Below, piece by piece: positions 8,801-17,388 of a DNA stretch of 64,000 nucleotides. Origin of the DNA: Sinorhizobium glycinis (GTDB lineage: Bacteria > Pseudomonadota > Alphaproteobacteria > Rhizobiales > Rhizobiaceae). A program made the translations under genes and the position numbers. Where the stretch lies: contig NZ_LPUX01000064.1 in NCBI RefSeq assembly GCF_001651865.1, positions 785,260 through 849,259 on the forward strand. Direction: 5' to 3'. Numbering within the stretch: position 1 is the stretch's first letter; each line of letters opens with the position of its first letter. Under the pieces are notes generated by a model. That model was given only the letters and a program-made list of their open reading frames with translations, was not told the origin of the DNA and did not search any database.

Positions 8801-8965
8801 TTAGCCGCGGCGCACGTCCGGGAAGTTGGCCGGGTTGATGCCGAGGGTGTGGAGGTCGCGGGCGCTCGGGCGGCGGTGGCCTTCGACGGCGGCGGCGGCA
8901 GCAGTGGCGGCGCCCAGGACTGCGAAGGCGCGGCCGATGAAGCCCATGCGGTTCTTGCTAGTCAT
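8801..8965 (-). CDS. Small DUF1127-like protein (54 aa)
   Basis: A 54-codon frame on the minus strand, from ATG 8965 to TAA 8801-8803. The product begins MTSKNRMGFIGRAFAVLG, has an Ala-rich middle, and ends RDLHTLGINPANFPDVRRG. The ending closely resembles the C-terminal half of DUF1127/YjiS-type small proteins (RDL-x-x-LGI-x-x-x-x-F), which are numerous in rhizobia and act in phosphate/carbon metabolism or RNA turnover where studied. The ribosome-binding site is weak. Confidence 0.6.
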   Translation of the reverse strand: MTSKNRMGFIGRAFAVLGAATAAAAAVEGHRRPSARDLHTLGINPANFPDVRRG

Positions 8966-9065
8966 TGTCTTTGCTCACTTTCTTTCTCAATTCGATGAGC
9001 AAAAGATGGGCCTGACGGCGTTATTTTGCAATGCACAAAACCTCACCCCAGCCATGCAGTGAAAG

Positions 9066-9098
9066 CAGGCCCGGTTGGCGATCTGCCAACCGGGCCTG
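9066..9098. repeat. 14-bp-stem palindrome downstream of tctA
   Basis: A perfect inverted repeat (CAGGCCCGGTTGGC at 9066-9079 with its complement at 9085-9098) encloses a 5-base loop. It lies ~155 bases beyond the tctA stop and lacks a clear T-run on either side, so it may act as a transcript-end stabiliser rather than a classical terminator. Confidence 0.65.
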
Positions 9099-9139
9099 TG
9101 TTGAGCGGAGCGTGGCTGCCCCTCCTCGTCCCGCTCGTT

Positions 9140-9236
9140 GGATGACGATGAAATCATCGTCATCACCTTTGAGAAGTAGCGCGGGATGCGGGCGGAAAAC
9201 CGCACACACTTTTCCTCATCCCGCGCTAAAGCGCCT
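9140..9236. repeat. RIME-like rhizobial intergenic mosaic element
   Basis: Two palindromic modules lie side by side. GATGACGATGA-AA-TCATCGTCATC occupies 9141-9164. A longer module runs from AGCGCGGGATGCGGGCGG through CCGCACACACTTTTCC to CATCCCGCGCT at about 9178-9232. The second module closely matches the intergenic palindrome family (RIME) described in Rhizobium and Sinorhizobium. It sits just before the tctA stop codon and does not enter the gene. Confidence 0.7.
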
Positions 9237-9252
9237 TGGGAGGCGGAAGCAA

Positions 9253-10770
9253 TCAGTCTTCGCTGGCAGCAAGCTGGGCGAGCACTTCGCCGCGGCCGCG
9301 GGCCCTGAGGATCAGTGGGACGATGAAGGCCAGCGCCGCGATCAGCAGCAGCACAGCCGCGATCGGCGAGGTGAAGAGCACGGTCACGTCACCCTGGCTG
9401 ATCGACAGCGCCCGGCGCAGCTGCTGCTCGGCGAGCGGCCCGAGGATCAGGCCGACGACGACCGGCGCGATCGGGTAGCCAAAGACGCGCATGACGTAGC
9501 CGAGCAGGCCGAAGGCGAGCAGCATGCCGAGCTCGAACACCGAGGGATTGGCGCCGATCGTGCCGAGCGTCGCGAAGAGCAGAATGCCGGCATAGAGCCA
9601 GGGCTTCGGGATCGTCAGCAGCTTCACCCAAAGGCCGACCAGCGGCAGGTTCAGGACGAGCAGCATGAAGTTGGCGATCAGCAGGCTGGCGATCAGGCCC
9701 CAGACGAGCTGCGGATTGGTCGCGAAGAGCAGCGGGCCGGGCTGCAGGCCATATTGCTGGAAGCCGGCCAGCATGATGGCCGCGGTCGCCGACGTCGGCA
9801 GGCCGAGGGTCAGGAGCGGCACGAGCGTGCCGGCCGCCGACGCGTTGTTCGCGGCTTCCGGACCGGCAACGCCTTCGATCGCGCCATTGCCGAATTCTTC
9901 CGGATGCTTGCTTAGGCGCTTCTCGGTGGCATAGGAGAGGAAGGTGCCGATCTCGGCGCCGCCCGCCGGCATAGCGCCGATCGGGAAGCCGATGAACGTG
10001 CCGCGCAGCCACGCCTTCCAGGAGCGTGCCCAATCCGAGGCACTCATCCAGACCGAGCCGCGCACGGCCTCGACCTTGTCGGGTCCCTTGTCGCCCTGCG
10101 CCGCGATGTAGAGCGTTTCGCCGATCGCGAACATCGCAACGGCGAGCGTCGTCACCTCGATGCCGTCGAGCAGGTCGGGAACCCCGAAGGAAAGCCGCGC
10201 CTGGCCGGTCAACTGGTCGATGCCGATGCAGGCGAGCGTCAGGCCGATGAAGAGCGAGGTGAGACCGCGCAGCGTCGAGTCGCCGAAGGCGGAAGAAACG
10301 GTGACGAAGGCGAGCACCATCAGTGCGAAGTATTCGCGCGGACCGAAGACGAGTGCCAGCTTGACGATATAGGGGGCGACGAAGGCGAGGCCGAGCGTTG
10401 CAATCAGCCCTGCGACGAAGGAGCCGATCGCCGCCGTTGCCAGTGCGGGGCCGCCACGGCCAGCGCGCGCCATCTTGTTGCCTTCGAGGGCAGTGACAAT
10501 GGAGGAGCTTTCGCCGGGCGTGTTGAGCAGGATCGATGTCGTCGAGCCGCCATACATGCCGCCGTAGTAGATGCCGGCGAACATGATCAGCGAGCCGCCG
10601 GGATCAAGCTGGTAGGTGACAGGCAGCAGGAGCGCGACAGTCAGGGCGGGGCCGATGCCCGGCAGGACGCCGACGGCCGTGCCAAGTGTCACTCCGATCA
10701 ACGCATAGAGCAGGTTCATCGGTTGGGCAGCAACCAGCAGCCCCTGCAAAAGGAAATCAAGAGTACCCAT
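9253..10770 (-). CDS. tctA: TctA: large membrane subunit of tripartite tricarboxylate transporter
   Basis: A 505-residue polytopic inner-membrane protein. It shows the TctA hallmarks [51 protein letters not shown] and [14 protein letters not shown], and about twelve hydrophobic segments. It is the translocating subunit and works with TctB and the periplasmic TctC to import a carboxylate by ion symport. It is the last gene of tctCBA, 14 bases after tctB. The substrate (citrate, another tricarboxylate, or an unrelated acid) cannot be read from the sequence, because TTT systems vary widely in ligand. Confidence 0.95.
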   Translation of the reverse strand: MGTLDFLLQGLLVAAQPMNLLYALIGVTLGTAVGVLPGIGPALTVALLLPVTYQLDPGGSLIMFAGIYYGGMYGGSTTSILLNTPGESSSIVTALEGNKMARAGRGGPALATAAIGSFVAGLIATLGLAFVAPYIVKLALVFGPREYFALMVLAFVTVSSAFGDSTLRGLTSLFIGLTLACIGIDQLTGQARLSFGVPDLLDGIEVTTLAVAMFAIGETLYIAAQGDKGPDKVEAVRGSVWMSASDWARSWKAWLRGTFIGFPIGAMPAGGAEIGTFLSYATEKRLSKHPEEFGNGAIEGVAGPEAANNASAAGTLVPLLTLGLPTSATAAIMLAGFQQYGLQPGPLLFATNPQLVWGLIASLLIANFMLLVLNLPLVGLWVKLLTIPKPWLYAGILLFATLGTIGANPSVFELGMLLAFGLLGYVMRVFGYPIAPVVVGLILGPLAEQQLRRALSISQGDVTVLFTSPIAAVLLLIAALAFIVPLILRARGRGEVLAQLAASED

Positions 10771-10784
10771 AATTGTCGGCCTTT

Positions 10785-11276
10785 CTAGAAGAGCAGGCGT
10801 TCAAGCGGTCCTGCCGGCAGCGACAACTGCAGGACTTTGGCGAAAATCGTCCAGACGACGAAACTGGCGACGATGCCGAAGGGAATTGTCAGCCAAATTT
10901 GCCGCTTCCCGAAGCCGCGCGCCGTCATGGCGAAGAGGATGCCGGTGGCGATCGAGAAACCGAGCGTGTTGAGCAGCAGCATCTGCGCCGCAAGACCGCC
11001 GACGACCCAGGCGACCGGCCCGAACTGCTGCGGTTCACGCTCGGCAAAGTCGCCCCTGAAGCCCTCGATAGCCGTCCAGACGGCAAGCACGATAAGACAG
11101 CAGGCGATCGCGTAGGGCACCGTCGTCGGGCCGACCTGCGAGTAGCCGGCGAGTCCGGTGAGGCGGGAAACGTCCCAGAAGATCACGCCGGCAATCGCAG
11201 CCAGCACGACGGCGATGATCAGCGCCGCCCGATCAGGGCGGCGCGTTTCGACGGAAGGGCTATCTCCCCTGCTCAT
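10785..11276 (-). CDS. tctB: TctB: small membrane subunit of TTT transporter
   Basis: A 163-residue protein with four predicted membrane helices ([69 protein letters not shown]) and the usual TctB topology and size. Its ATG overlaps the tctC stop (ATGA at 11273-11276), indicating translational coupling. It pairs with TctA in the membrane. Confidence 0.9.
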   Translation of the reverse strand: MSRGDSPSVETRRPDRAALIIAVVLAAIAGVIFWDVSRLTGLAGYSQVGPTTVPYAIACCLIVLAVWTAIEGFRGDFAEREPQQFGPVAWVVGGLAAQMLLLNTLGFSIATGILFAMTARGFGKRQIWLTIPFGIVASFVVWTIFAKVLQLSLPAGPLERLLF

Positions 11277-12217
11277 TTGACCAGTCCGATGTCCTTGAGG
11301 ACCGCTTCGGTGGCCGAGACGTCCTTGGCGAGCTGCTCATTGAAGGCGTCGCCGGCGAGGTAGGTATCCTGCCATCCCTTGGTCTTCAGCACTTCCTGCC
11401 AGCCGGCGGACTTGGCGAGCTTCTCGATGTCGGCGGTAACAGCGGCCTTCTGTTCATCGGTCAGGCCAGGGGCGGCCGCAACCATGCGCCAGTTCTGGAC
11501 GGTGACGTCGAGGCCGGATTCCTTCAGCGTCGGGGCATCGATACCCGGGAGCCGTTCGGCGCTCGATACCGCGAGCACGCGGAGCGTGCCGGCCTTAACC
11601 TGCGATTCGAATTCGCCGTAGCCGGAGATGCCGGCGGTCACCTGGCTCCCGAGAATGGCGGCGAGCGCCTCGCCACCGCCGGAATAGGCGATGTAGTTGA
11701 TCTTGGTCGGGTCAACGCCGGCAGCCTTGGCGATGAGGCCGACGGTGATGTGGTCGGTGCCGCCGGCCGAGCCGCCGCCCCAGGAAACGGCGCCCGGATC
11801 CTTCTTCAGGGCTTCGACGAGGTCGGCCATCGTCTTGATCTCGGAGGCGGCCGGAACGACGATCGCCTCGTATTCGCCCGTCAGGCGAGCGATCGGCGTG
11901 ACGTCGTTGAGAGTGACCGGCGAGTTGTTGGTGAGGATCGCGCCGACCATGACGTAGCCGCCGACGAGCAGCGCATTCGGGTTGCCCTTCTGCTGGCTGG
12001 CGAACTGGGCGAGCCCGATCGTGCCGCCGGCGCCGGGCACGTTCTGCACCTGCACATTGCCGGAAATGCCTTCCTGCTGCATGACGGTCTGCAGCGAACG
12101 GGCGGTCTGGTCCCAGCCGCCGCCGGGATTTGCCGGCGCGATGATCGTGTAGTCGGCGGCGTAGGCCGGAAGCGCCAGCGCGCCGGCGAGAATGGATGCG
12201 AGGAAGAAGTGTTTCAA
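11273..12217 (-). CDS. tctC: TctC: periplasmic binding protein of TTT transporter (TTG start)
   Basis: A 314-residue solute-binding protein of the Bug/TctC family. The start chosen is TTG at 12217 because a perfect GGAGG (12225-12229) sits seven bases upstream and the product then begins with a signal peptide ([20 protein letters not shown]). A longer frame to ATG 12358 would add an unrelated 47-residue leader. Family motifs include [33 protein letters not shown] and [13 protein letters not shown]. It captures the carboxylate in the periplasm and delivers it to TctAB. The 11-bp tandem repeats at 12392-12413 suggest control by the nearby OmpR-type regulator. Confidence 0.93.
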   Translation of the reverse strand: MKHFFLASILAGALALPAYAADYTIIAPANPGGGWDQTARSLQTVMQQEGISGNVQVQNVPGAGGTIGLAQFASQQKGNPNALLVGGYVMVGAILTNNSPVTLNDVTPIARLTGEYEAIVVPAASEIKTMADLVEALKKDPGAVSWGGGSAGGTDHITVGLIAKAAGVDPTKINYIAYSGGGEALAAILGSQVTAGISGYGEFESQVKAGTLRVLAVSSAERLPGIDAPTLKESGLDVTVQNWRMVAAAPGLTDEQKAAVTADIEKLAKSAGWQEVLKTKGWQDTYLAGDAFNEQLAKDVSATEAVLKDIGLVK

Positions 12218-12391
12218 GGTCGGTCCTCCGTAGGCGCGGTTCGTCCGCGCGTTGATCGTTGTCGCGAACGGGAGAAACGGGCGGCTGACCTCAAAAGCGG
12301 CAACCTCCGACCGGATTGGTGATTTCCTCCCGATGCGCTGCTGGCATTCCGCCTCCACGGGTCGCCAGCGGCCCTAAACCAACACAGAAAG

Positions 12392-12413
12392 CTGACATTA
12401 ACCTGACATCAAC
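12392..12413 (-). promoter_or_regulatory. 11-bp tandem repeat, probable TctD-type binding site
   Basis: CTGACATTAAC is followed without a gap by CTGACATCAAC. Two direct repeats with an 11-bp period are the usual site architecture for OmpR/PhoB-family regulators. The site lies ~175 bases upstream of the tctC start and ~1.2 kb from the OmpR-family gene at 13599. It also resembles a Pho box, so PhoB control is an alternative. Confidence 0.55.
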
Positions 12414-12453
12414 CCGGCAGCGCGTAAACGGTTTGTTTGGGCTCCAGGAATAT

Positions 12454-13521
12454 TCACTGGAGTCTGAGCACCTCGTTCCAGCGGGCGATCAGCCGGGCAC
12501 GTTTCACCTGGTCGAGATAGACCATCAGGCCGGGACTGACCGGCACCGGCTTCAACTGCCCGCCAAGCATTTCCTGCATGGTATTGGCCGTGTTCTCGCC
12601 GGCGACATCCGGGCTGACGGCCGGGATCTGCAGCTCGCGCGCCATGATCGTCTGGCCTTCCTTCGACATGAAGAATTCGAGGTAGCGGCGGCCAAGATCG
12701 GGAGAGGCGGCCGCCTGCGGCACGAGGCCGATTCGCGACATCACCACGGTGTAGTCCTTCGGCAGAACGATGCCGACGTCGGGATGCCGCGAAGCCCAGT
12801 CGGCGGCGTAGGAGCCAAGAATGTTGTAGCCGAGCACGAACCGCCCGTCCGCGACCCGCTCGAGGATAGCCTGGCTGGTCGAATAGAGCTTGACGCCCGC
12901 CGCCCCCATCGCCCGGATGACGCTCCAGATGTCGCCGAATTGTTCCTGGTCGCGTGCCATGAAGAGGAAGCCGACGCCCGATCGCTCGATATCGTAGGTG
13001 CCGATGCGGCCGAAGACGGCGCTTCCCTGGCGCGTCAGGTAGTCGACGAATTCGGCGCGCGTCGCCGGCGGCCGTTCCTTCGCGAAACTCGGCTTGTGGT
13101 AGACGAACACGGCCGGCTCGAAGGTCAGCGCATAGGCCGTGTTGCGCCAGTTGGCCCAGGCCGGCCAGCGGCCGCTCATCGGCAGGTCGCTGCGCTGGGC
13201 GTAGCCGTCGTTGCTGAGCTTGACCTGCAGGTCCATGGCGGAGGAAAAGGCGAAATCGGCCGTCTTCCGGCCGGCATCGGTCTCCTTGACGATCCGGTCG
13301 TAGATCTCGCCGGTCAGCATATCCTCGTAGCGCACCGCGACATCCGGATTGGCCTTCTGGAAGCCGACGATCATCGGCCGCGCCAGGGGCTCGTCGAGCG
13401 AGGAATAGACGACGAGAACGGGCGCCGCCGCATCGCCGGAAACGGCCGGGAAGAGCACCGGTGCTGCACACGCGAGTCCGGCGAAAAACAACCAAAAAGC
13501 GAAGGAAATCAAGAACCGCAT
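12454..13521 (-). CDS. Orphan periplasmic binding protein divergent from TctDE
   Basis: A 355-residue ABC-type substrate-binding protein of the FutA/AfuA/PgtC-like class. The start is ATG 13521, with GGTGA just upstream; it yields a signal peptide (MRFLISFAFWLFFAGLACAA). The fold is indicated by VVYSSLDEPLARPMIVGFQKA, GYNILGSYAADWA, and VPQAAASPDLGRRYLEFFMS. No ABC permease or ATPase lies beside it. Instead it is divergent, by 77 bases, from a two-component system. In comparable layouts (PgtC, AioX, TctDE-like) such proteins act as periplasmic co-sensors, so a ligand-sensing role for the adjacent histidine kinase is inferred. Confidence 0.8.
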   Translation of the reverse strand: MRFLISFAFWLFFAGLACAAPVLFPAVSGDAAAPVLVVYSSLDEPLARPMIVGFQKANPDVAVRYEDMLTGEIYDRIVKETDAGRKTADFAFSSAMDLQVKLSNDGYAQRSDLPMSGRWPAWANWRNTAYALTFEPAVFVYHKPSFAKERPPATRAEFVDYLTRQGSAVFGRIGTYDIERSGVGFLFMARDQEQFGDIWSVIRAMGAAGVKLYSTSQAILERVADGRFVLGYNILGSYAADWASRHPDVGIVLPKDYTVVMSRIGLVPQAAASPDLGRRYLEFFMSKEGQTIMARELQIPAVSPDVAGENTANTMQEMLGGQLKPVPVSPGLMVYLDQVKRARLIARWNEVLRLQ

Positions 13522-13598
13522 AATTTCACCATGCCTCACCCGCACGCCGTTCACAAGCAAGGTCACGACCGATAAGGTGGGGCGGGGAGACGTAAAAA

Positions 13599-14276
13599 TT
13601 GCGAATCTTGCTCGTTGAAGACAATCAGGCGCTGGCAGAGGGTCTCTCGACCCTTTTGCGGGACAGCGGCTACGCCGTCGACGTGGTGAACGACGGCGCT
13701 TCGGCGCATGCCGTCGCCGCGGCCGAGAGCTTCGATCTGGTCATCCTGGACCTCAACCTGCCGGAGATGGACGGGCTCGACGTGCTGCGCGCCATGCGGG
13801 CCCGGCAGAACCGGGCCGCCGTCCTGATCCTGACGGCGCGCGGATCGCCCGAAGAAAGGGTAAGGGGCCTAGATCTCGGCGCCGACGACTACCTGATCAA
13901 GCCTTTCGACATCGGTGAGTTCGAGGCGCGCGTGCGGGTATTGCTCCGGCGTCAGGCAGGGTTGCGCAGTTCGATCGTCAGCTACGGCAACGTCTCGCTG
14001 GATCTCAATGCACGCAGCTTTTCCGCCGGCGGCGTGCCGATCGAGATTCCGGCGCGCGAACTGGGGCTTCTCGAGCTTCTCTTCATGCGCGCCGGCAAGG
14101 TGGTCGCCAAGGACGCGATCGTGCAATCGCTGACCGGCCTCGACGACGACCTCAGCCCCAATGCCATCGAGCAATATGTCAGCCGGCTGCGCAAGCGCCT
14201 GGCGCCCTACGGCCTGACGGTGCGCACCGCCCGCGGCATCGGCTACTACCTCGACAAGGCGGCCAACCCCGAATGA
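13599..14276 (+). CDS. tctD: OmpR-family response regulator, TctD-like (TTG start)
   Basis: A 225-residue regulator. The start is TTG 13599, preceded by GGGGAG. The receiver domain (1-~115) has acidic residues in VEDN, the phospho-acceptor Asp51 (LDLNLPEMDG), Thr79 and Lys101 (YLIKPFD). The C-terminal winged helix (~130-220) includes ELGLLELLFMRAGKVV and VSRLRKRL followed by TVRTARGIGYYL. Its stop overlaps the kinase start (ATGA). Its most likely targets are tctCBA and its own divergent binding-protein gene. Confidence 0.92.
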   Translation: MRILLVEDNQALAEGLSTLLRDSGYAVDVVNDGASAHAVAAAESFDLVILDLNLPEMDGLDVLRAMRARQNRAAVLILTARGSPEERVRGLDLGADDYLIKPFDIGEFEARVRVLLRRQAGLRSSIVSYGNVSLDLNARSFSAGGVPIEIPARELGLLELLFMRAGKVVAKDAIVQSLTGLDDDLSPNAIEQYVSRLRKRLAPYGLTVRTARGIGYYLDKAANPE

Positions 14277-15652
14277 GGACCGTCGTCTATTCGCTGAGAC
14301 GCAGGCTGCTCGGTTGGCTGTTGATCTCGACAGCGGTGATCGGCGTGGTCGCGCTGATGGATACCTATCGGGAAGCGGTCAAGACCGCGAACGTCGTCTC
14401 GGACCGGGTGCTCGCGGGCTCGGCGCTGGCGATCGCCGAGCGCGTGGTCGTCGCCGAGGACGGCACGCTGCAGGTCGACATTCCCTATGTGGCGCTGGAA
14501 ATGCTGACCTCGGCCGCGCAGGATCGCGTCTTCTATAGGGTCGACGGGCCGCCCGGCCAGTTCATCACCGGCTACCAGACCCTGCCGTCGCTTCCGGAAG
14601 TCGCCGGCCAGTCGACGAGTTTTGCCGATGCGGTCTTCCGCGGCGAGCCGATCCGCCTCGCGGTGCTTCGCCGCTCCGCCTCCACCGGCGTCAATTCCGT
14701 CCCCTTCGTCGTCACCGTTGCCGAAACGACGATCGCCAGACGCCAGCTGACGCAGACCATCCTGTTGCATTCGGCGCTCCGTCTCGGATTGATGATCGCC
14801 GGTGCCGCCCTGATCGTCTGGGTGGCGGTGACCTTCTCCCTGAGGCCGCTCTATCGACTCGGCGACGCAATTGCCGAGCGCAGTCCCGACGATCTGCATC
14901 CGATCGGCGAGCGCGTGCCGAGCGAGGTGCAGGGGCTGGTCGACACGGTCAACTCCTTCATGGTGCGGCTGCAGTCGGCGCTGGACGCGCTTCGACATTT
15001 CACCGGCAATGCCAGCCATCAGTTGCGCACGCCGCTGGCAATCATCCGGACGCAGCTGGCGCTCGCCCGCCGGGCCGCGACGGTCGACGATGCGCGGGCT
15101 GCCGCCTCGAAGGCGGACGAGGCGGTCGCCAATGCCGAACGCATCCTTGCGCAATTGCTGCTGATGGCGAAGATCGATGCGGCGGCCCAGGAGGAGGCGC
15201 GCGGATCGGAGCGGATCGAACTTGCCCGGCTGGCGCGCAGCGTCACCGCCGAGCAGGTGCCGGCGGCCGGAGAGGTGGACATCGATCTCGGTTTTGCTGG
15301 CGAGGGGGAATATTGGATCCGGGCCGAGCCGCTGCTCGTCGCAGAGCTCCTGAAGAACCTCGTCGGCAATGCGCTGCTCTATGCCGGGCGTGGAGCGGAG
15401 GTGACCGTCCGCGTCTCAGGCTTGGAAGATGAGGTTGCGCTCGAGGTCGAGGACAACGGGCCGGGCATCAGGCCGGAGCTGCGCGAGGCCGTGCTGAAGC
15501 GCTTCAGGCGCGGCGGCAACGAGGCGCCCGGCACGGGGCTCGGCCTGCCGATCGTCGAGGAAATCGCCGCACTTTATGGGGGAACGATGCGGCTCGAGGA
15601 CGGCGAGGCTGGGCGCGGCTTGAGGGTGGTCGTCACGTTCCCCGCGGGTTGA
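14273..15652 (+). CDS. tctE: Sensor histidine kinase, TctE-like
   Basis: A 459-residue inner-membrane kinase. TM1 is at ~11-29 and TM2 at ~168-190, enclosing a ~135-residue periplasmic 2CSK_N-type sensor region. It is followed by a short HAMP-like linker, then the dimerisation domain with phospho-acceptor His249 (NASHQLRTPLAII). The ATP-binding domain has the N box (ELLKNLVGNALLYA), G1 (DNGPGI) and G2 (GTGLGLPIV). It overlaps tctD by four bases. The orphan binding protein encoded divergently is a candidate periplasmic partner. Confidence 0.92.
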   Translation: MRTVVYSLRRRLLGWLLISTAVIGVVALMDTYREAVKTANVVSDRVLAGSALAIAERVVVAEDGTLQVDIPYVALEMLTSAAQDRVFYRVDGPPGQFITGYQTLPSLPEVAGQSTSFADAVFRGEPIRLAVLRRSASTGVNSVPFVVTVAETTIARRQLTQTILLHSALRLGLMIAGAALIVWVAVTFSLRPLYRLGDAIAERSPDDLHPIGERVPSEVQGLVDTVNSFMVRLQSALDALRHFTGNASHQLRTPLAIIRTQLALARRAATVDDARAAASKADEAVANAERILAQLLLMAKIDAAAQEEARGSERIELARLARSVTAEQVPAAGEVDIDLGFAGEGEYWIRAEPLLVAELLKNLVGNALLYAGRGAEVTVRVSGLEDEVALEVEDNGPGIRPELREAVLKRFRRGGNEAPGTGLGLPIVEEIAALYGGTMRLEDGEAGRGLRVVVTFPAG

Positions 15653-15706
15653 AACGCGCGGGGCGCCGACGGTGGGCTTGCGGTTCGGCGCACCGGAGTT
15701 CCGCTC

Positions 15707-16387
15707 CTAAGACGAGGCGACGCAGGCCTTGATTGCCTGGAGCTGCTCCGCCAGCCGAGGGCTGGCGGCCGGAAACCGACCGTCGAGTGCCGAGGTTCCG
15801 ATTGTGAACCCGGCCGCTCCGCCGCCTCGTATCGTTTCGATCTGATCGGGCCGGTCAACCGAGCCGGCGACAATCACCGGCTTGTGTGCAGCACGGCAGA
15901 CGGCCTCGATGAGGCAGGATACGTCGCCAGACGAGCGATAGGCCAGCAGGTCAAGACCGGCGACACCGGGATGGCCGGCAAGTGCCACGGCGCTTTCGAC
16001 GATCTCGGCCTGCGACCCTTCGAGGATGCTCGGATGCCCGACGACGCGTCCGGGGAACGGATAGTAGCGGATCGCAGTGCCTTCGAGCAGCGGCAGGACG
16101 TCCTCGGCGCGGGTGCCGCCCAGGATATAGTCGACATCAAGTTCGATTGCCGCCTTGACAGAACGTATTTCGCTCTCGCGGTCCAGCGACACGATTTCGA
16201 GGTAGCTCATCGCTCCGGCCCCGTGGATTTGGCGCTGAAGATCGCCGAGCGCATCGAAGGGAAGACCGATGTCCTTGAAGCCGATATGGCGGATGCCGGC
16301 GCGGAGCGCTGTCTGGGCGTGGGCCGCGGCGTCCGTGACGGTGCGGTCGTTGCGGGTCAGCATGAATATGAAGTCGAACTGTGTCAT
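15707..16387 (-). CDS. TIM-barrel protein of the D-threonate-type operon
   Basis: A 226-residue (beta/alpha)8-type protein. It has HIGFKDIGLPFDAL, VDYILGGTRAEDVLPLL, PVIVAGSVDRPDQI and a phosphate-binding-like ending GAAGFTIGTSALDGRF, resembling HisA/TrpF-like or KDPG-aldolase-like barrels. It is the last gene of an operon with PdxA2 and a DUF1537 kinase; its ATG overlaps the pdxA2 stop. Tight coupling suggests a step on a phosphorylated intermediate of the same pathway, for example DHAP/triose phosphate handling, but no reaction can be assigned. Confidence 0.7.
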   Translation of the reverse strand: MTQFDFIFMLTRNDRTVTDAAAHAQTALRAGIRHIGFKDIGLPFDALGDLQRQIHGAGAMSYLEIVSLDRESEIRSVKAAIELDVDYILGGTRAEDVLPLLEGTAIRYYPFPGRVVGHPSILEGSQAEIVESAVALAGHPGVAGLDLLAYRSSGDVSCLIEAVCRAAHKPVIVAGSVDRPDQIETIRGGGAAGFTIGTSALDGRFPAASPRLAEQLQAIKACVASS

Positions 16388-17388
16388 CTCTTGTTGGCTC
16401 TCATGTTCCCGGATTTCAGCCGGACGGCATAGTCGAAGGCTGTCTCAAGGCTGGACGGGTCGGCAATGCCGCGCCCTGCGATATCGAAGGCAGTACCGTG
16501 GTCGGGGCTGGTGCGAACAAAGGGCAGGCCGAGCGTGATATTCACGCCCCGGTCCAATCCCAGGTATTTGACGGGGATGAGCCCCTGATCGTGGTATTGC
16601 GCGACGACGATGTCGAAGCGACCCGTGCGCGCCTGCATGAATACGGTGTCACCGGGCCACGGACCGGTGACGTCGATCCCCTCGGCGCGCGCTGCCTCGA
16701 TCGCCGGCCGGATAATGCGGACCTCCTCGTCGCCGAATAGGCCGCCTTCCCCCGCATGCGGATTGAGGCCTGCCACGGCAATACGTGGATGCGCGATGCC
16801 GAGCGACAGCGCGCCTGTATGGGCGAGGCGTATTGCGTCCATCTGCGCGGCGAAGTCGGCTCTGCGGATCGCCTCTGCCAGCGAGCAGTGGATCGTGACG
16901 AGAACGGTGCGGATATCCTCGTTCGCCAGCATCATCGCGACGCTTCGGGCGCCGCCGAGCTCGGCCAGGATTTCGGTATGGCCGGGATAGGTCAATCCGG
17001 CGGCGGCAAGCGCCTCCTTGTGGATCGGCGCGGTGACGATGCCATGGACGCGTCCTTGGCGCGCGATTTCAATCGCTGCGGCGATGGCGTCGAATGCCGC
17101 GCGTCCGCCGGCCGCCGAGACCGTGGCCACGGCCGGCAGATCGCAAAGTCGGGACGCACAAAGTACATCGAGAAAACCAGCTTCGAACGGGGCATCGTCG
17201 ACGGAAGACACCGGGCGGATGCGCAACTCGGTGCCGAGCATCGAGGCGGCTCGTTCCATGACCATCGGGTCGCCGACGACGAGCCAATGCCGCTTGTCCG
17301 GCCGCCGGAGATACATCTTGATTATGATCTCGGGACCGATGCCGGCCGGATCGCCCATGGTTACCGCAAGCGGGGCAGAGGCGGTCAT
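16384..17388 (-). CDS. pdxA2: PdxA2: 4-phospho-D-threonate/erythronate dehydrogenase
   Basis: A 334-residue PdxA-family dehydrogenase, from ATG 17388, which overlaps the stop of the upstream kinase. The long in-frame extension to 17790 runs antisense-like through the kinase gene and is rejected. The metal-binding histidines are in place: His167 (TIHCSL), His211 (NPHAGEGG) and His266 (QYHDQG), with MGDPAGIGPE at the N-terminus. The PdxA2 branch oxidises and decarboxylates 4-phospho-D-threonate (or D-erythronate) to DHAP, rather than serving vitamin B6 synthesis. Pairing with a DUF1537 kinase supports the catabolic role. Confidence 0.9.
   Translation of the reverse strand: MTASAPLAVTMGDPAGIGPEIIIKMYLRRPDKRHWLVVGDPMVMERAASMLGTELRIRPVSSVDDAPFEAGFLDVLCASRLCDLPAVATVSAAGGRAAFDAIAAAIEIARQGRVHGIVTAPIHKEALAAAGLTYPGHTEILAELGGARSVAMMLANEDIRTVLVTIHCSLAEAIRRADFAAQMDAIRLAHTGALSLGIAHPRIAVAGLNPHAGEGGLFGDEEVRIIRPAIEAARAEGIDVTGPWPGDTVFMQARTGRFDIVVAQYHDQGLIPVKYLGLDRGVNITLGLPFVRTSPDHGTAFDIAGRGIADPSSLETAFDYAVRLKSGNMRANKR

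Noticed and set aside
15663..15691. A 7-bp stem between the convergent tctE-like and TIM-barrel genes as a terminator
   Set aside because: It has a 15-base loop and no T-run on either strand; chance pairing is likely at this base composition.
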